From assembly GCF_002775205.1 (NCBI RefSeq), contig NC_036446.1, positions 15,872,565 through 15,936,564 on the forward strand: a stretch of 64,000 nucleotides of DNA, in the 5' to 3' direction. The notes under the pieces were generated by a model. The model was not told the origin of the DNA and searched no databases. It saw nothing but the letters and a program-made list of their open reading frames with translations. This stretch comes from Xiphophorus maculatus. Taxonomy: Eukaryota > Chordata > Actinopteri > Cyprinodontiformes > Poeciliidae. The stretch's first letter is position 1; each line of letters starts with the position of its first letter. This document shows, in pieces, positions 1 to 30,500 of the stretch. Both the position numbers and the translations under genes were made by a program.

Positions 1-550
1 GACATTCCAAGCACTTAATTATTTTTGGCAATTTTTTTTTCTGGTGTCTGGATAATGAGCCATTTCATAAAGCTCTCAAATGTTAAGTCACAATCACAGG
101 GCATCCCACTGTTACCTAGCAACCCCAGCAGAGTTCCAGCACGTTGGGTTAGCTGGCTTTATACCACTCTATGCTCTGTACAATGGCTTCTTGAATGGAC
201 AGTTGTTTTGTTGTGGACTTAACATCCAGAAACCACTTGCTGCTTTGTTGTTGGTTGTGTACCAAGTTCCACTTCTGCTTTTCAAAGATGTATGGTTGTA
301 TAACTGTGCATCTGTTTTACAGTCTTTTTGACTAGCAACTGTAAACATTGAGTTGTGGGCGTGGCCAGCAGCAGCTTATTTGGATTTACAGTGACAAGAT
401 GCCCTAAAACAGCTCAAAATAGACAGAACTGACCTGACTAAAATCTCATCATTTAAGAAAGATTTTGTGTAAAAAAACACCATGAACATGTTTAGCATAG
501 CTTATAGATATATTTAAGCTCTTAAAGGAAGCATAGTAGGTCACCTTTAA
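1..550 (+). mobile_element. Miniature TTAA-ended element, copy 1 (left end outside window)
   Basis: This non-coding repeat shares long blocks with copies at 11017-11315, 38935-39559 (reverse) and 60106-60742. Shared blocks include the ACCTAGCAACCCCAGC motif, GTTTTGTTGT, CAAAGATGT.TGGTTGTAT and CAGCAGCTTATTTGGATTTA. The right end reads GGTCACCTTTAA, and other copies start TTAAAGG, so the family has short inverted ends and a TTAA target typical of piggyBac-type insertion. No transposase is present, so it is non-autonomous. The family name is not known to me. Confidence 0.7.
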
Positions 551-644
551 AGCTTTTGGTTTTATATTCCTTCACTATCGAGCCTAAATATTTGTTTACA
601 TCTGCTTAAACCGTCTGATACAGTGAGACCGTCTTTCCCTTCAG

Positions 645-988
645 CTGGACTGAAGATCTCCAGGCACCCAGAGGTGGAGGTCAGGGTTTTTGAACGGGAG
701 CTGGAGCTGATTGAAGCTCTGAGAAGAACGCAGAGGGAGGAGGCTCAGGCTCTGCAGCAGCAGCGGGAGCTGCTGGAAAGGCTGCAGACAGTCGGCGCCA
801 GAGAAGCCGCTGCAGAGAGGGAGACAATCGAGTCGCTGAGGAAAGCCCAGCAGGAGGAAGCCGACGAGTTGATCCGACAGAGAGAGGAGATGGAGAAGGA
901 AAAGGCAGAGCTGCGGAAGAAGTGGGAAGAGCTCTACCAGGAAAAGAAAGAATTCTCTTTTCTCTCCAAAAGCAAAGTGACCCACTGA
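645..988 (+). CDS. Last coding exon of an unrecognised coiled-coil protein (partial gene)
   Basis: A strong acceptor (TTTCCCTTCAG) ends at 644, and an open frame runs from 645 to a TGA at 986-988. It encodes about 113 C-terminal residues, in phase with an upstream exon ending on one base of a codon. The protein starts GLKISRHPEVEVRVFE and is then almost wholly charged heptads rich in E, R, Q, L and K (for example LRRTQREEAQALQQQ and REEMEKEKAELRKKWEEL), so a long coiled coil is expected. It ends FSFLSKSKVTH. Upstream exons lie outside the window. I do not recognise the family; Rho-GEF or kinesin tails have similar C-termini but nothing diagnostic is visible. It is not part of cog4, which has its own promoter and start codon downstream. 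Confidence 0.75.
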
Positions 989-1597
989 TTCTTAGCCTTT
1001 CTGAAAGAGTTAGACTAATTCTAACACAGGGTGATGTAGTAAATATATAGTTAACTCCCCTTCCAAGTAAAACATGTTTTTTCTAGAAAATTGAAGCACG
1101 GTGGCTCAGTTCCTGTTCCAGCTGATGTTTTCTTTAAATATGGAGGAATCTGACCCGGGGCAATGTTTCTGCCTTCAAACTACTCTGTATTCAGATACAC
1201 TCACAAGTGGCTTTGTAATGTGTAGCATGTGGATTATATAAGCTTTTTTTAAAATAGAGTTTGAAAAATGAACTTCTGTACTGTAAGATGTAAAACTGTC
1301 TATAGAGCATTTTAAACTTGTAAACATTTAAACTCATGGTTCAGACTGTTTTAAATGGAAAAAAGCGTTGGAGAAATGATTTCTGTTGGCTTAAGTTCTC
1401 ATATAAATATGTTTCATTGACCTTGTTTGCTTTGTCTTTATTAATGTTTACCTTTTCTTTAAAGGTAAATTTGACTAGGTGTTAAACAAGTTTTGCACCA
1501 AACATTTTTATATTTTAAGGTTATGTTTACAGTAGGCTTGTGTTGGTAATTCTGGTGCTATGAATATTTAAACTCAGGTAAATGTACATGCAGGATA

Positions 1598-1603
1598 AAT
1601 AAA
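1598..1603 (+). terminator. Candidate polyadenylation signal of the coiled-coil gene
   Basis: A canonical AATAAA lies about 610 bp after the stop codon at 986-988, before any feature of cog4. The interval 989-1597 is AT-rich, has no coding signal and is the likely 3' UTR. It is the best candidate signal but cleavage is not shown. Confidence 0.45.
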
Positions 1604-2106
1604 ATGTGGAGAAAAGATGTTTATACCAATTTTTAAAATTGAAATTGACCATATTTCAAATTTTTTTTATTACCGTATATGGACCATATAATTGGAATTG
1701 AAGTTTATAATTAAAATTTTGACCATATAATTTTTTTACATTTCTGTATAATCACAGAAACAGTTTTGTTTTTTGTTTTTTTTATCTTGAATCCTGTTTA
1801 TACAGGTAACTATATTAGTGACATCCTTTCAAAGTGATTACAAATTGTATGGAGGACTTAATCTGCTTTTAGACGAGAGTAAAAACAGCCTAAGATTTCT
1901 AGTCAGATTGAAATAAACAGTTGACGTTTAAGTCAAATACCTTCAGATATAGGAGAAATTGTTTCTAAAGCTAAAATTATTGTAAAATTTTTTAATTACT
2001 TCAAAGGCAGTACAAATAATTATCACAGTGAAAATATGGTCCAGAATCCATAAAAACTAAATAAAAAAAACTCATGAAAGCCAGTATGGATTCATGCTTG
2101 GTGTGG

Positions 2107-2118
2107 CGCGCATGCGCA
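2107..2118 (+). promoter_or_regulatory. NRF1-type site in the cog4 promoter
   Basis: CGCGCATGCGCA matches the NRF1 palindrome YGCGCAYGCGCR at every position. It lies 260 bp before the cog4 start codon in a local GC-richer patch with no TATA box. A CRE-like half-site cluster (TGATGACGTTGACG, 2338-2351) lies just upstream of the start. NRF1 sites of this kind are common in TATA-less housekeeping promoters. Function is inferred. Confidence 0.55.
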
Positions 2119-2378
2119 GATATGCGGGGTAATTCACCCCAAAAGTTGTCTACTCAGGTTGTGTGTTTAATTCCGACAGTAAGAAGTGGGAAGCTTTGTT
2201 TCATGTAATAATGTGCATAACAAAACGCTTCTTGATGAACACCAATATGTAACAGGAGGACAATGTTGTAGACGTAAAGCCGAAGTTGTTGCTGGAGCGC
2301 TACCTGCCAGACTAGACCGAGGGATTAGTAGCACACTGATGACGTTGACGCCGCAGTAGCTTTCGTGTGTGGCGGAAG

Positions 2379-14513
<12,135 letters not shown>

Positions 14514-14769
14514 ATAACGAGCTAGTGGCCGTCTGCAATGGTGAAGCACATGGGAGGAAAAAGAAAAAAAAAAGAAAAACTCTAAACAGATGTGTGCGCG
14601 ACACAAAACAAACACCCTGTTTGTTCCTCAGTGGTGTTTTTTTTTTTTTTTTTGTTGCAGTTTGCCCAGCTGATCCCAGTCTGCATCAGTTCCAGCTGAG
14701 CTTCCAGAGACGCGGTTTCACAGCAGCGGCGGCGAGCGGCCTGATCTTTAGTTAACTGTAAAATGTGTA

Positions 14770-14775
14770 ATTAAA
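14770..14775 (+). terminator. Candidate cog4 polyadenylation signal
   Basis: ATTAAA lies 257 bp after the cog4 stop codon. The 3' UTR 14514-14769 holds a poly-T run at about 14637-14653. ATTAAA is the commonest variant of the signal. Confidence 0.45.
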
Positions 14776-14799
14776 ATCATAAATGTGTGACTGTATTAC

Positions 14800-17273
14800 A
14801 GTGGAGTATTTTTAACTTGTAGCGGGCCGAGAGAGAAACGGGGACACACCGGGAGCGTGGAGTGGAGCTGTGGGGCCGCTGGTGCAGCAGAGCAGTAATG
14901 AACGTCCCGGCCATTAAACTGACAGAAGCAGGTCAGACAGCTGATCCAGCCCAGTCATTCAATATATGAATAGCTCCTTGCCGGTGATGATGGAACACTT
15001 TTAACCTAATAAATTGAGGGCTTGCTGCGCTGCGCTCCTGATCCCTGTCATCCAGCACATTTCACTGCCATGCCAGAGCTGCTCCCAATCTTTTTTTATG
15101 CGTCTTTCTGACTCCAAACGGGCAGCTTTGTTCACGAGGCAGTGAAGCATCAAAAGTGGTTCACTCTCTCATAATATGCAGCCTAATTTCCTGGTCCAGC
15201 CTTAATTCTCTGTACAGATTAAAAGCAGAGGGAACAGCTTGTTACGTCGCGGCGCAATCAAAACTCAAGACCGCCAAAGCAGAGATAGTTAGGAAAAGTG
15301 TGGCTTTAATGTAAACACAACATTCGATTGGCTCAGCACAAACATTCCACATGAGAGCAACCAATAAACTACTGAATAGGATGGGGGTGCAGCACAGAAA
15401 CATTCACAGTAAAAAAAAAAAAAAATCTGGTATAATCATAATATATATATACAGTATGGTGCTTTTTAAGGTGAAAATGGAGATAGGATGTGAGGACTGA
15501 CTGATATGTGATGGGTTAAAGAGAGTACAGGGGATGGGAGGGGCAGTCTGGGTGAAAATGAGGGGCTGTACTTTAGATTTCCCTGCAAACAGAGAAACAT
15601 GACGGACGGTGGAGAGAGAGAGAGAGAGGGTGGGGGGTTAAATCAGAAAACCTCCCCAAACAAAGACTGCCTGAGGTGAGGGTGCATTTTTCTACGCAAT
15701 TTCACATCCAGGGACCTCGCAGCAGCGCCAAAGCCTGGATGTTGATGCAGAGCTGCTCGGGACCCTCTGCACCTCGGTGTTTCATGAAAGGAAATGAATA
15801 CAGTGCTGTGAAGAAGTTTTCACCCCCTTACAGATTATTTCTTCCGTTTAGTTTTTTTTGTTTAGTTTAGTTTTTTTAATTACGTCTGTCAACGAACCAA
15901 AGAGAAACAAAGTCATTCATATGCATGAGTCTGGACGGAGTTACAAAGCCGTTTTCAAGGCTTTTTAGCTACAAACCTTTAACCACAAACGGAGAAAACA
16001 TGGAACAGTGCTGAGTCTTCCCAGCCTACCTAAAATATCCATTAAGAGTTCGTCGACGCCGCCTCATTCAGGAACATCTAAAGCACTGCAGGCCTCGTTT
16101 CCCTCCGTCAAGGTTCATGATTCAACATACAGAAAACGACCGGGCCAAAACCGGATCCCTACAGTTCCAAGCCAAAACCCACATTCCTCCTTTAATGTCC
16201 AAATGATCCCCACAACTTCTAGGAAAATATTCAGAAATTATTTTAGATGATGTGTCCTGTTACATCTGGCATGAAGCTAACAGCATTTCAGGAGAACATA
16301 ACAGTCAAACACGGTGGTGGCAGTGTGATGGTCAGGGTAATGAGCTGAAGCACAACAGTCTGAATAGTGCAGGGGAAAAAAGCTAGATGGAGGTTTTGAA
16401 GTGGTCTAGTCAAAGTCCAGGCTTAAATTCAATCAATAATGACGTGGCATGATCTAAAACGGGCTCAAAAACTACACAGTCTGTAAGGGGGCGAGTTTTC
16501 ACAGCACCGCATGCGCCACGGGACTTTTCTCCTAGTTAAGAGGGAGACGGGGCATAAATAAGTCTTTCATTACAATAAAATCTGATATTTAAATAACATA
16601 AATCAACAGTATGAGCTCTAATTTCTGACCCTACTGCCCTATCTGTTACTCTCAGATGGTTGGCACCAATGTTTCTCTTTGCTTTTCTTGAAGAAATGAC
16701 TGGCTGATGGGCGGCAGCCAGCAGCTGCTCTGGACAGAAGAATCCTCTCTTTCATGAGAGCCAAACCGAGTGGGACAGACCTGCAGGCCGGCAGTTTGAA
16801 GGAACGTTAACACAGCCTTCTTTTCTTTGCGTTCACGCCCCTCAGCCACAAGACACCGTCATCATCATCATCATCTCCACCTTCACACTCAGCAGCTCGT
16901 CGCGTGGAGCACCAGAGGCTGTATTCACAGCGGAACGGGACGGCGTCCTCCTCTGCGTTTCTGGGCAAGGCTTCAGCTGAATAAACCTCTGGTGCTTCCC
17001 GCCTTACAGAACATTCAACTTAAAAACAAATTTTTTTTAAAAGACAAAAGAATGAAGAAAAAAAAATGTGGGGGGTGGGAGGGTTTAGATTTAAAACAAA
17101 AATGACGGGGATACAAATCATGGCAATGATCCAGTGTGGTGTTTGACGGCAGCTCTTTGGGTCCCGTTTGGACGTGTAGAATTACATATTTATGTATTTT
17201 AAGAATCATCAAAATTATCATTATTAACACCTCACGCACTCCATGACGACCTCTGTGCTTCTGGCTCTGGGCC
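14800..17273. other. Convergent spacer between cog4 and gnao1; probable gnao1 3' UTR
   Basis: The 3' ends of cog4 (+) and gnao1 (-) face each other here. The part nearest 17273 should include the gnao1 3' UTR, which is long in other vertebrates. No second pair of gnao1 terminal exons and no other coding exon is visible. The only structured feature is the Tc1-like relic at 15801-16508. Confidence 0.5.
15801..16508 (+). mobile_element. Decayed Tc1-like transposon with transposase remnants
   Basis: The left end CAGTGCTGTGAAGAAGTTTT follows a TA at 15799-15800. The right end GGGGGCGAGTTTTCACAGCA is its inverted partner. Inside, GTTACATCTGGCATGAAGCT, ACGGTGGTGGCAGTGTGATG and TAGTCAAAGTCCAGGCTTAA are recognisable pieces of a Tc1 transposase gene in the plus orientation. 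At about 708 bp it is half the usual length, with deletions and stops, so it is inactive. Confidence 0.85.
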
Positions 17274-23150
<5,877 letters not shown>

Positions 23151-23234
23151 TATCTTTTCAAGGAAAGCGCAGACGGGATGTATGGCAGGCCGTTGTAACA
23201 TATAATCAAAGAGGCGGCTGTGATTTAGCTCAGT

Positions 23235-24600
23235 AGGACAAATGACTACAAGTACACAAACATTGTACTCAAGTAAGAGTGTGACTGCTTCGACATATTT
23301 TTTTACTCAAGTAGAAATTAAAAGCAGCTGAACTATTACTCAAGTAAATAAATAACATAATGACAAATTTAGGCAAAGGAAACATTTTTCCTAATCAATT
23401 CCCTTCAATATAAAACTTTTAAAACTAACAAAAACTTCTGGTGTGTGTCTGTGCCAGGAGATTTTATTATTATTTTTTAAATATAAAATAAGCTTGTACT
23501 TCATTCAGTGAAGTTACCCCACAGTGGGTCGAGTATCCAAACATTTTGAATAAAATTACTCAAATAAAAGTGAAATGTATAGTGTTGTAAAAAAAAAAAA
23601 AAAAACTTTTTCTGCTGTTCTCACAATACGTGACAATGTGTAGCCTGACAGCCAGCGATCAACTAATAAAAAGTTTTTGCTTTTCTTAACTGAAGATCTT
23701 TTATAAAAAATGTTTTTCTGTAACTGAAATACAACAGAAGAAAAAAAAATATTACTGGCTAATACAACCCTTTAAATGCTACACTCAAAACGTTTTTGTA
23801 ACTGAAATGTAACAGAATGAGAAATTACTTCATAATATACACATCTTCACGCTAGGTTCAAAAATGATGTAGATGCTCCATATTTTATCAAAGAAAAAAA
23901 GACAGCACCAGGTGTAAGTGGCTACCGAACATATAAATACTTACAAACACGAAAGTTTTCCAAAGTAGAAAGCGTATAAAGTACATTCAGAGAGTTTGTG
24001 AGCCGTTTGCTTTCTCCTAACGGCTTAGATTCTCGTTGACATGGTTACCGGAGAAATATACGTCACAGATAGTTTGTTGTTAAGAGCGCTCACTCGGCCG
24101 TGTTTCTGCGAATACAACATGACAAAAATCGTTGGTAACACAGAAACCACAGTCACATTAGGATCAAATATCAAACTGATTAAAACCAATCAGACAATCG
24201 ATATTTAAAAATTGCATTATCAAATGGACCAATGTTGATATTTTAAAGACCAAAGTGAAAATAATTCAAATAAATGACAAAATAAAATCGAGCAAAAGAA
24301 ACATTTATCCAAATCAATTTCTTTCAATGTAAAATTTAAGAAGCTTTAACAAAAAAAACGCAAGCGTGCGTCTATATCTGGTGAGTTTATTAGGTTAAAA
24401 CAAGCTTGTTCTTCATTCAGTAATGTTACTGGCAGTGGGTTGAGCATCCAGAAATGTTACTCAAGCGTATTGATACTTCATAATAAAATTACTCAAGTAA
24501 AAGTAAAAAGTACAGCACTGTTAAAAAAATACTCTTAAAAGTAACATTTTTTCCAAAATGTTACTCGAATAGATGTAACTGGATAAATTGGTCATTATCC
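23235..24600 (+). repeat. Two tandem-lying degenerate copies of the ACTCAAGTAAAAGT repeat family
   Basis: Copy one (about 23235-23595) and copy two (about 24150-24600) share TTTCAATRTAAAA, GTGTCTRTRYCWGGWGA, AAGCTTGTWCTTCATTCAGT, CAGTGGGTYGAGYATCCA and ACTCAAGTAAAAGTAAAAAG. Further copies are at 37011-37530 and 63275-63770. The family resembles non-autonomous hAT elements, but ends and target duplications are eroded here. The spacer between them (23596-24150) has no recognised content. Confidence 0.6.
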
Positions 24601-26811
24601 ACCGTATGATAAAACAACACTTCTGTTTGAAATAGTTCATACAACTTGTACTCGAGAATCAAAACTGAGATCCATCTTGGAAAAATAAAAATATCTGATC
24701 ACCAAGGTAAATCAGAAATCTTACTAGAAAAGTCAGAAGTTACCAAACACTGGCGGTCCTTAGATGAATGGCACCATGGGCATGGCCCCCCCATCCCATT
24801 CAGACAAAATCCAAGAAATTATCTGGGATTCACAGCACAATCCTAGACCAGTTAACCAGTTAACTAGGGAAGTTAAATCCATCTGAATAACATTTCTACT
24901 TTTGAAGCTCATTGCAAACAGAAGGTAGAAAACAGTATTTTTTTTAATTTTAAATGTTTTCAACTCATTAAAAAGTGGCCTTTTTGAAATTCCAATGGCG
25001 GGACGTCCAGATGTCCAGAGTGGCTTACAAAGCAACAGCATTGTGACGTAAACTAGATTTTTGGAAAGTTTTTTTTTTTTTTTACAAGGAAAACTGAATT
25101 ATGGATGTTTGCGCTGAATATTTATATGATAAATTGGCCTGCCATATCCAAAACTGTCCGCGCGAGACTCACCTAACAATCTGGTTTACGTCAGAGCCGC
25201 CGGGCTCTAATCACGTCCGATGAAAGGTTGTTAAAAATGACAGGAATATTGAAGTGGCAAGTGTCGCTTCGTGGTCTGGTGTCATTCGTGGAAATCGTGT
25301 CGCTGTTATGGAACTGAAATGTCCCAACTCGACTGCCGTTACTTGTCCTCTTTTCTCCGGCACCTGGGTGACGTTTAATCGTGTCAACAACATAAGTAGG
25401 TCTGAAAAACACCCGGTGGGGGACACGGTGCACCAAATGAACCTTTAATTACGTCAATAATATGGCAGGAAATCCACGTACTGGGGACGTAAAATTTAAG
25501 ATACTGGTGGGTGTTAATTCGGCTGATGCTATGTGGAGTAATAGGGGCTGAGATACTACAATGTAACATTAAAAAGTAAATATTATAATCAGAGACTGTT
25601 GATTCTCAATTATATCTGATTATACGTTAAAATCAAATATATATTACAAATTAAATAGCAGTAAATTACTATATTTAAAGTTGTAATTTTATAAGTGTTG
25701 TACAGCTAAAGTATCTAAAAAATATATAAAGTACATTGCAATGAATTAAAATATTGAAAATCTAATATTTAAAAAAAAGAAACTCATCTATATTACACAA
25801 TGATAAAATTTAGGCACTGCTATTCTAATGTTGTACAAGATAAATAAAATAAAGTTTGCATTTATTTGAGCTGACTGAAAAAGTAGGTTTATTACAGTAC
25901 ATGATATGCATAGACTACTGCACCAATGTACTGTACAATTACTGACATGATAAACCTTTCAATTGCCTTTATATACTTATTTAGGTGCACCTGTATGTGC
26001 TAAACAAGTCACAAGGCATTTAGCTATTTTCAAACAATTTAGCTTTTTGATATCTCTTATGGATTGTTTGGGGGGAAAAAAAATCACAATTTCAGTTTTA
26101 TGTCAGTTTTTGGACGTTTTCCGTTTTACAGTGTAATGCAAACTGCCACCGTGTGTTACTGTAACTGAAGCTTTTTCAAATTTGATTTTTCACAAACAAA
26201 ATGTTGTTGTTTGTACAAATTACACTCTATAGAAATAATTTACGCATCAAAATCAAGCGCCTGCTTTGAGGGAATGTAAACATCATTGCTGTAGGTTTTA
26301 TGGTTTTCTTTAAAACAATTCTTGCACGCTCCCTTTCCTCCACTGGGCTCCAAATAAAACATTTTCAGCTCTGCATCTCTCTTCACCTGTCTTCAGTTTT
26401 TTCTCTTTAGTTGTCTTCAGCTCTGTCTCTCTTTTCAGCTGACTTCAGTTTTGCTTCTTCAGCTCTCCAGGTTTTTTGTCTCTCTTGAGCTGTTGTCTGC
26501 TCCGTTTCTCTCTTCATCTTTCTTCAGTTTTTTCTCTTCTCAGCTCTGTCTATCTCCTCAGTATCTTTTGGTGGATTCTTTAAGAAGATCCGGATTCTCA
26601 CTGCTATTTCTAAAACAATCTAGTTACTTCCAATGACGGGGTGTCCATGTTTGTGTCCATACCATAAAGCTGTAAAAAGTGTGCGTGATAAAAGCTTCTA
26701 ATCCAGCCATCACATCTGGATGGACGGTCAAGCAGAGAAGGAAGCGAGGAAGAGTAAAGGGGGTTGAAGCCAAGCCTTTCTGTCCATCTGAACTATGGTC
26801 GGCATGGTAAG

Positions 26812-26813
<2 letters not shown>

Positions 26814-26867
<54 letters not shown>
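26814..26867. repeat. (CA)27 microsatellite
   Basis: An uninterrupted 54-bp AC/GT dinucleotide run about 680 bp beyond the tradd stop codon. Open frames of Cys-Val repeats across it are artefacts. Confidence 0.95.
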
Positions 26868-26869
<2 letters not shown>

Positions 26870-27319
26870 CGGCCACAGTGAGATTCAAACACCCACATAC
26901 ACACACATTCAGCAGCAACATCAGCAATCACTAATTCAGTCGTACGCAGAACGTGCACACGTGTGAGTGACCGAGTGATGGCGGCGAACAGGGGGAGGAT
27001 TAACACCAAATTACACCTGAGGGAATTTAGACAAAATTGTGTTTTCAGTTTTAATTACACTAATGCATCAAACAGAAACATAAGCCTTCTTTCCACAACC
27101 ATTTAATTTGCTAGAACCCATTTTATCGGGAGAAAAAGAAAAAAATCAACATCCTTCGGTTGCGTTGTTACTAGAAGCCGGACCCAACAGGTTCGATCTG
27201 TAACACATAATAAAAACGGTTCACACAGTGTATTAAACTCCAGATTGCATTTTCTTTTAACAGTGATGACAGATTACTTCAAATAAACAAAAGATTACAA
27301 ATGTTGATCTGAATCTCTT

Positions 27320-27382
<63 letters not shown>
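27320..27382. repeat. (CT)n(CA)n compound microsatellite in the tradd 3' flank
   Basis: A short CT run is followed by about 25 CA units. It lies 160-225 bp past the tradd stop and may be transcribed in the tradd 3' UTR as (UG)n(AG)n. Confidence 0.9.
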
Positions 27383-27386
<4 letters not shown>

Positions 27387-27543
27387 TAAACTGTGAATTC
27401 ACACACACTTGGTTCTGATTCAAACATGAGGAAAGTCGGGAACAGCTACTCTGAATGTAAAAAAGCGGCAGGAGAACGTTTCTACTCCCACAGAGGAGCC
27501 CGGCCCTCAGTTTGGCTCTTAAAACTCGCACACAGAGTTACTC

Positions 27544-30500
27544 TCAGGGCTGCATGCCCAGCATGTTTTCAGCCAGGCTGGTGAGTTTGCTGTCCTCCAG
27601 AGCTCTGACCAGTCGGCTCAGCTTGGCCGCCCTCCCCTCCGCCTGAATGAAGCGGCTCAGCAGCTGATAGGCTTGTTCATACAGCCCTTCTCTCTCGTAC
27701 TCGTAGGCCAGGTTGTCAATGGCGGGGCCCTTCAGAGCACGACAGCTCTTCCCCAGGGCCCTCCCTACATGTTTCCACTGACGGCCCACTCCGTTCGAGA
27801 AGCTCTGAACATCTGCCGGTGTCAGCACTCGGTCCTCTGGTGATCCAAAGGATGAAACGCCAAGAGAGAGAGAGAGAGAGAGAGGGGAAAAAAAAAACAT
27901 TAATGTAAATTCTACTTAGCATGATTATGTAAACATCAAACTTTTCCCAGAATACTTTACAAATTAAAATTTCTATTTTATAAGAGGGTAGCATTGCTGT
28001 GCATCTGTTACATTATGTTAAAATGCTTCAAGTAGGGCTGAAACAATTAGTCACCATGTCTCAATTTAGTAATCAATAGCTGGAGAATACAGACTAAAAA
28101 ATGTCATTTGCTGAAAGAACAACTTATCACAGCAGTAACTAAGCCAAAATTATGCAAAAAATAAATGTTTTGCATTCAAGACAAAATAAAACATTTTGTC
28201 TGTAAATAGTTTAAGCTTCATCTGGTTCGAATTCTGTCTAAAAAAATCATATTTACCACTTTTTGCTGTTCAATTAAAATAAATCAACATGTCAGCCCTA
28301 ATACACTGTAAAGATGTCAAGTCGAGCAGAAACGGCTGAACTTTTCACATGTTTAGGTCCTTTGCTACAACTTTGAAACTATATTATTGCATTTTAGGTA
28401 ATGATATCTTGAAAGAAGTGATCTAAAATGTTAGCTTTTCAATAGTAAAATAAAAAATGGTTCAGGACTGTGAGATATTTATCCAGATCCAAGAATAAAG
28501 TCCTCCAAGCAGTCAGCTGCTCAGTCTGCTCACCTCCAGGCGTTTAGTAAAAGGTTTTGTCATTAACACATGCCTTGTTAGATGGTTAGCATTTCACATG
28601 TTTCTCTAATGTACAGGTAAACAATTTAAAAGCAGATCATAGGTTTAAAAGGTTTTTAGGACCAAATATAGCTGGCTTAAGTACTGATTCAGTATTTCTT
28701 AATATACTATATAGTTAATAATATCTTTCAGTCACTCATTATCATGTTTTTCATGTGACGCGATGCTCTGTCATGCTAACAAATACACAAAGCCTATGTT
28801 GATATAAAAGGTTGCTTTTCATGGAGGTTTTTATATCACTCTTGATTCACTCGACTCTTCTTGGGTTAAGTGTTAACAAGCCCACTTCCTTGAATGAGAT
28901 GCAACCGCACATGGACTGCAGTAGATCTCATCTTTTGCTCTCCCATTAAATGATTTCCCAGATGTCCCAAACAATCAGGATGAGTCATCAGAGAAAATCA
29001 CTTTGCTCCAGCCTCTGTCCTCCTGCTGCTGAATTTCTCTCCGTTTCTTGGCTTCACTGGGTTTCTTACTGCCAAACTTGAGCATCATTCTGTAAAATCC
29101 TCCTCAGTTGGTGCATCCAGGTGCTTGTTGGACTCCCTGAAGCTCCTTCTTGCAAATGAATCTGCAGCCTTGAAGTTTCTGATGATCCAGAAAACTGTTA
29201 TTTCTGCTGCAACATCCCGAATAGTGATTTTATGGCTAAAACAAGAAGACGTCTGCTCCACTTTACAGCTAAAGTCTGCTCAGTGGATTGATACTGTAGT
29301 TTCAGCTGCACCCTTTTAACGCCTTTACTCATGACTTTATGTAATACCAGGGCAAAATAAAATACACAGAAAATCAATATGCACCTCTTCTATGAACAAA
29401 AACTAAAGTTGCAAAATGTGCAAAGCACAACATTGGTAGCCTGTGTTCATCAGCTAGAGGCTATGGGTCTGTTTGGAGCGGAGCAGTCGGTGCTCAGAGG
29501 AGAGCAGCTGCAATTAACTCTTATGAGAAAACAAATCAAACAAGTAGCTGCAGGCCTGCAAGCCAAAAGCAAAACAACCAGCTGAAAGAGCTGAGAGATG
29601 GTGGAGGGGAAGCTGACACTGTTTGTGAGTCACTGGCTGTCGGTAATAATGAAATGCATTTTAGATAGATTTTTTTTATCTTACAAAATAAGAGCATCCA
29701 CATCCATTAGGAAGTTGCAGAAGAAAACAAACTCAATGATTTTTTTTTTCTAATGGGGAGTCAAGTTTTATGTAACATCCCAAGGCTTAAATGTAAGCTA
29801 CAAGTTCATGTGAAATTCGGGTGAGCCACTATGAAATCAACCCAAACATGAACAGCACATTTTGTCTGTTTCTACTAATCTCTCGCCACAGACAGGTAGA
29901 AATCAGATGGATTAGAGTCAGCTGGAAACGGCACCAGACTCAATATTTAATCAAAAATGGTGGCCGTCGTTCAGGAAACATAAACCCGACAGTTTGTTGC
30001 GTTCTAGGAAGTTAGTTTGGGAAATGGAGACACATAATGAAGCTCCCAGATGGAGATCAAAACCAACTCTGACACATTGGATAGTAGTGAAAAGTAAAAA
30101 AAAAAAAAAATTAACAGTTTTCATAGATTTTCCAGATTTTTGGAGTTTTCAATCAACTATAAGGTAATATTAAAGTAATTACTGAAAAACCTGACAATGA
30201 ATTTGTTGCAGATATGATCACAGTAATAAGACTTTCAATAAGAAAAGAGCAAAAACAGAGTGGATATACAGAAATGTGAATAAATCTGCAACTCTTTGGA
30301 CCTTCCACAATGGCTCTTCATAATTTGCCTAAGAAATGTGCAGAATCAACCATTTCTTAAAAACACGGATCCAATAATAAAATGCAGATTTTATCAGCTT
30401 TTAATTTTTTTCATGCAATAATTCCTGCATTGAATTCCCACAATAAAATGACACTAAAAGCATCAGCGATAGCATTTTTTTCTGGTCATTACGTTGGATA

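Larger units (their letters stand above)
24601..27543. other. Intergenic spacer gnao1-tradd
   Basis: AT-rich non-coding DNA. It contains a T/C-rich block repeating TTTTTCTCTTCAGCTCTGTCTCTC variants at about 26330-26560, a (CA)27 tract at 26814-26867, and a (CT)n(CA)n compound tract at 27320-27382. The tradd 3' UTR should occupy the last few hundred bases before 27543. No exon is supported. Confidence 0.5.

Noticed and set aside
26624-27009. Cys-Val repeat proteins
   Set aside because: Translation of a (CA)n microsatellite. The same applies at 27295-27531 and 50073-50347.
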